A DNA stretch of 64,000 nucleotides from Rhizobiaceae bacterium (lineage in GTDB: Bacteria > Pseudomonadota > Alphaproteobacteria > Rhizobiales > Rhizobiaceae). Positions 62,242 through 64,000 of the stretch are shown piece after piece. Every line of letters begins with the position of its first letter. Position 1 is the stretch's first letter. A program made the translations under genes and the position numbers. The stretch lies in contig JANQKQ010000026.1 of assembly GCA_028281105.1 (NCBI GenBank), positions 124,001 to 188,000 of the forward strand, given 5' to 3'. Below the pieces are notes generated by a model. That model searched no databases, was not told the origin of the DNA, and saw only the letters and a list, made by a program, of their open reading frames with translations.

Positions 62242-64000
62242 CTACTCGAATTCCATCATCACTTCATCGACCGCCAGGCTGTCGCCAGCGGCCACGTTGA
62301 TCTTGCTCACCACGGCCTTCTTTTCGGCACGCAGGATGTTCTCCATCTTCATCGCCTCAATGGTGGCGAGCGCCTGGCCCTGCTCGACGCGCTGGCCTTC
62401 CTCGACCGCGATCGATACCACCAGGCCGGGCATCGGACACAGCAAGGTTTTCGAGGTGTCCGGCGGTGGCTTGTGCGGCATCAGTCGCGCCAGTTCCGCC
62501 TGGCGCGGGGTGTAGACCCGCACATCCATATGGGCGCCGCGATAGGCGATCCGGAAGCCCGACGTCGTCGACTTCACCTTCAGCAACCGCTCGGTGTCAC
62601 CGACGAAAAGCCGCGCCAGCGACTGGCCGGGCCGCCAATCGGTGCGGATGTCGAGCTTGCGCTGCGAACCTTCGCGCCCGAGTTTCACCTTGGCGCCCTC
62701 ATTGCGCGGCTTCAGCTTCAGCGGAACCGCCTCGCCGTCCACCAACACGTCCCAATTGCGCCCCACCCGTCGCTTGTGGTTCGCGATCGTGCCGGAGATC
62801 CGGGTGGCGCGTAACTCGCCGATCGTGTGGAGGACCGCCGCGCAGGCGGCGATCTGGTCGCGCTCGTCTTCGGCCAGCGTTACGCCGGCGAATCCATCGG
62901 CGTATTCCTCGGCGATGAAGCCGGTCGAGATGTCGCCGGCGCGAAAGCGCTCATGCGCCATCACCGCCGACAGGAAGGGTATGTTGTGGCCGATGCCTTC
63001 GATCTCGAACGCGTCGAGAGCGACTTCCATCGCTGCGATCGCGATGTCCCGATCCGGCCCCCAGGTGCACAGTTTGGCGATCATCGGATCGTAGAACATC
63101 GAGATCTCGCCGCCCTCGGCGACGCCGGTATCGTTGCGCACGATCGTGCCGTCCTCGCTCTCACCTTCGCGCGGCGGGCGATAGCGCGACAGCCGGCCGA
63201 TCGACGGCAGGAAATTGCGATACGGATCCTCGGCGTAAAGACGCGATTCGATCGCCCAGCCGTTCGCTTTGATGTCAGCCTGGGTAAGATCGAGCTTCTC
63301 GCCGGCGGCAACCCGGATCATCTGCTCGACCAGGTCGATGCCGGTGATCAGTTCGGTGACCGGGTGCTCCACCTGCAGGCGGGTGTTCATCTCCAGGAAG
63401 TAGAAGTTCTTGTCCGCATCGACGATGAATTCCACCGTCCCGGCCGAGCAATAGTCCACTGCCTTGGCAAGCTGAACCGCTTCCGCGCCCATCGCCTTGC
63501 GGGTTTTCGCATCGAGAAACGGCGACGGCGCCTCTTCGATCACCTTCTGGTTGCGCCGCTGGATCGAGCATTCGCGCTCGCCCAGATGGATGCAGTTGCC
63601 GTGGGTATCGCCCAAGACCTGGATTTCGATGTGCCGCGGCTTGTCGATGAACTTCTCAATAAAGATGCGATCGTCGCCGAAGGACGAAGCCGCCTCGTTC
63701 TTCGACGAGACGAAACCTTCGCGCACTTCGGTTTCGTCCCAGGCGATCCGCATGCCCTTGCCGCCGCCTCCTGCGGACGCCTTGATCATCACCGGATAGC
63801 CGATCTGCTCGGCGATCTTCACCGCCTCGTCGTCATCCTCGATCAATCCCATATGGCCGGGCACGATCGATACGCCGGCCTCCTCGGCCAGCTTTTTCGA
63901 GGTGATCTTGTCGCCCATCGCTTCGATCGCACCCACCGGCGGACCGATGAAGGCAACGCCCCGCTCGGCCAGCGCAGCGGCGAACCGGGGATTTTCCGAC
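62242..64000 (-). CDS. pccA: Acyl-CoA (propionyl-CoA) carboxylase biotin-containing alpha subunit (5' end outside window)
   Basis: Biotin carboxylase plus biotin carrier chain supplying methylmalonyl-CoA for the mutase that follows. The frame is open to the right edge, so about the first 90 residues are missing; 585 codons remain. Visible parts: FIGPPVGAIEAMGDK, ATP-grasp GYPVMIKASAGGGGKGMRIA, DTHGNCIHLGERECSIQRR, FLEMNTRLQVEHPVTE, the BT linker domain, and the C-terminal carrier with the biotinylated Lys in EAMKMEN. The PccA assignment rests on the full-length carrier fusion and the scpA neighbour. Confidence 0.93.
   Translation of the reverse strand, partial: SENPRFAAALAERGVAFIGPPVGAIEAMGDKITSKKLAEEAGVSIVPGHMGLIEDDDEAVKIAEQIGYPVMIKASAGGGGKGMRIAWDETEVREGFVSSKNEAASSFGDDRIFIEKFIDKPRHIEIQVLGDTHGNCIHLGERECSIQRRNQKVIEEAPSPFLDAKTRKAMGAEAVQLAKAVDYCSAGTVEFIVDADKNFYFLEMNTRLQVEHPVTELITGIDLVEQMIRVAAGEKLDLTQADIKANGWAIESRLYAEDPYRNFLPSIGRLSRYRPPREGESEDGTIVRNDTGVAEGGEISMFYDPMIAKLCTWGPDRDIAIAAMEVALDAFEIEGIGHNIPFLSAVMAHERFRAGDISTGFIAEEYADGFAGVTLAEDERDQIAACAAVLHTIGELRATRISGTIANHKRRVGRNWDVLVDGEAVPLKLKPRNEGAKVKLGREGSQRKLDIRTDWRPGQSLARLFVGDTERLLKVKSTTSGFRIAYRGAHMDVRVYTPRQAELARLMPHKPPPDTSKTLLCPMPGLVVSIAVEEGQRVEQGQALATIEAMKMENILRAEKKAVVSKINVAAGDSLAVDEVMMEFE

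Overview
The window is high-GC bacterial chromosome, densely packed and almost entirely core metabolism. Gene families, gene orders and several protein details point to an alphaproteobacterium of the Hyphomicrobiales (Rhizobiales) type. Examples are the order trpB-trpA-accD-folC, the AccD that has lost its cysteine zinc finger, the order TIGR02302-lysA-lptM-argH-tlpA, sdhCDAB followed by a twin-transmembrane protein and a cobalamin adenosyltransferase, ffh-rpsP-rimM-trmD-rplS, and CtrA-type TTAA-N7-TTAA boxes. I cannot name a genus. No prophage, insertion sequence, integrase or CRISPR array is visible. The only RNA gene found is a tRNA-Gly(GCC).

Layout. 1-4139 (+): trpB (cut by the left edge), trpA, accD, folC. 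4164-9885 (-): a TIGR02302 membrane protein, lysA, lptM and argH, with tlpA diverging from argH across 25 bp. 10574-10913: gene-free nested palindromic element. 10914-19102 (-): two energy-metabolism transcription units, etfB-etfA-3-hydroxyacyl-CoA dehydrogenase and sdhC-D-A-x-B-twinTM-adenosyltransferase-rhomboid, where x is an unrecognised secreted protein. 19362-29641: an AEC transporter, xth, lolA-ftsK, tesB, a Ubi-type hydroxylase, a Trm112-like protein, a Lon-N protein, thioredoxin and a prolyl-tRNA editing enzyme, with a perfect 34-bp inverted repeat at 27018-27103. 29837-29911: tRNA-Gly. 29978-39909 (-): a tightly overlapped ten-gene unit led by a GntR regulator. It encodes a BMP-type (nucleoside-like) ABC importer, a cysteine hydrolase, a PfkB kinase, a nucleoside phosphorylase, a SIS isomerase-like protein and an aldehyde dehydrogenase. 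40137-44317 (+): a BisC/TorA-type molybdoenzyme, leuD and leuB. 44333-48452: a FeeM-type N-acyl amino acid synthase with CtrA boxes, a GGDEF-EAL protein and a Crp/Fnr regulator. 48489-55141 (-): an L,D-transpeptidase lipoprotein and the ffh-GNAT-chorismate mutase-rpsP-rimM-trmD-rplS operon. 55400-60059: surface-polysaccharide genes (CapD-like dehydratase, WecA-like transferase, O-antigen ligase-like protein). 60061-64000 (-): methylmalonyl-CoA mutase and the biotin-bearing alpha subunit of an acyl-CoA carboxylase (cut by the right edge).

How it fits together. The ETF, hydroxyacyl-CoA dehydrogenase, succinate dehydrogenase, ubiquinone hydroxylase, thioesterase, methylmalonyl-CoA mutase and acyl-CoA carboxylase genes together describe aerobic oxidation of fatty and branched-chain acids feeding the quinone pool. 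The cobalamin adenosyltransferase can supply the cofactor of the mutase. The least ordinary parts are the nucleoside-type import and catabolism unit, the CtrA-marked FeeM-type synthase beside a c-di-GMP enzyme, the unknown secreted protein inside the sdh operon, the mirror-symmetric ribosome-binding palindrome between argH and tlpA, and two G-tract-rich palindromic intergenic elements.
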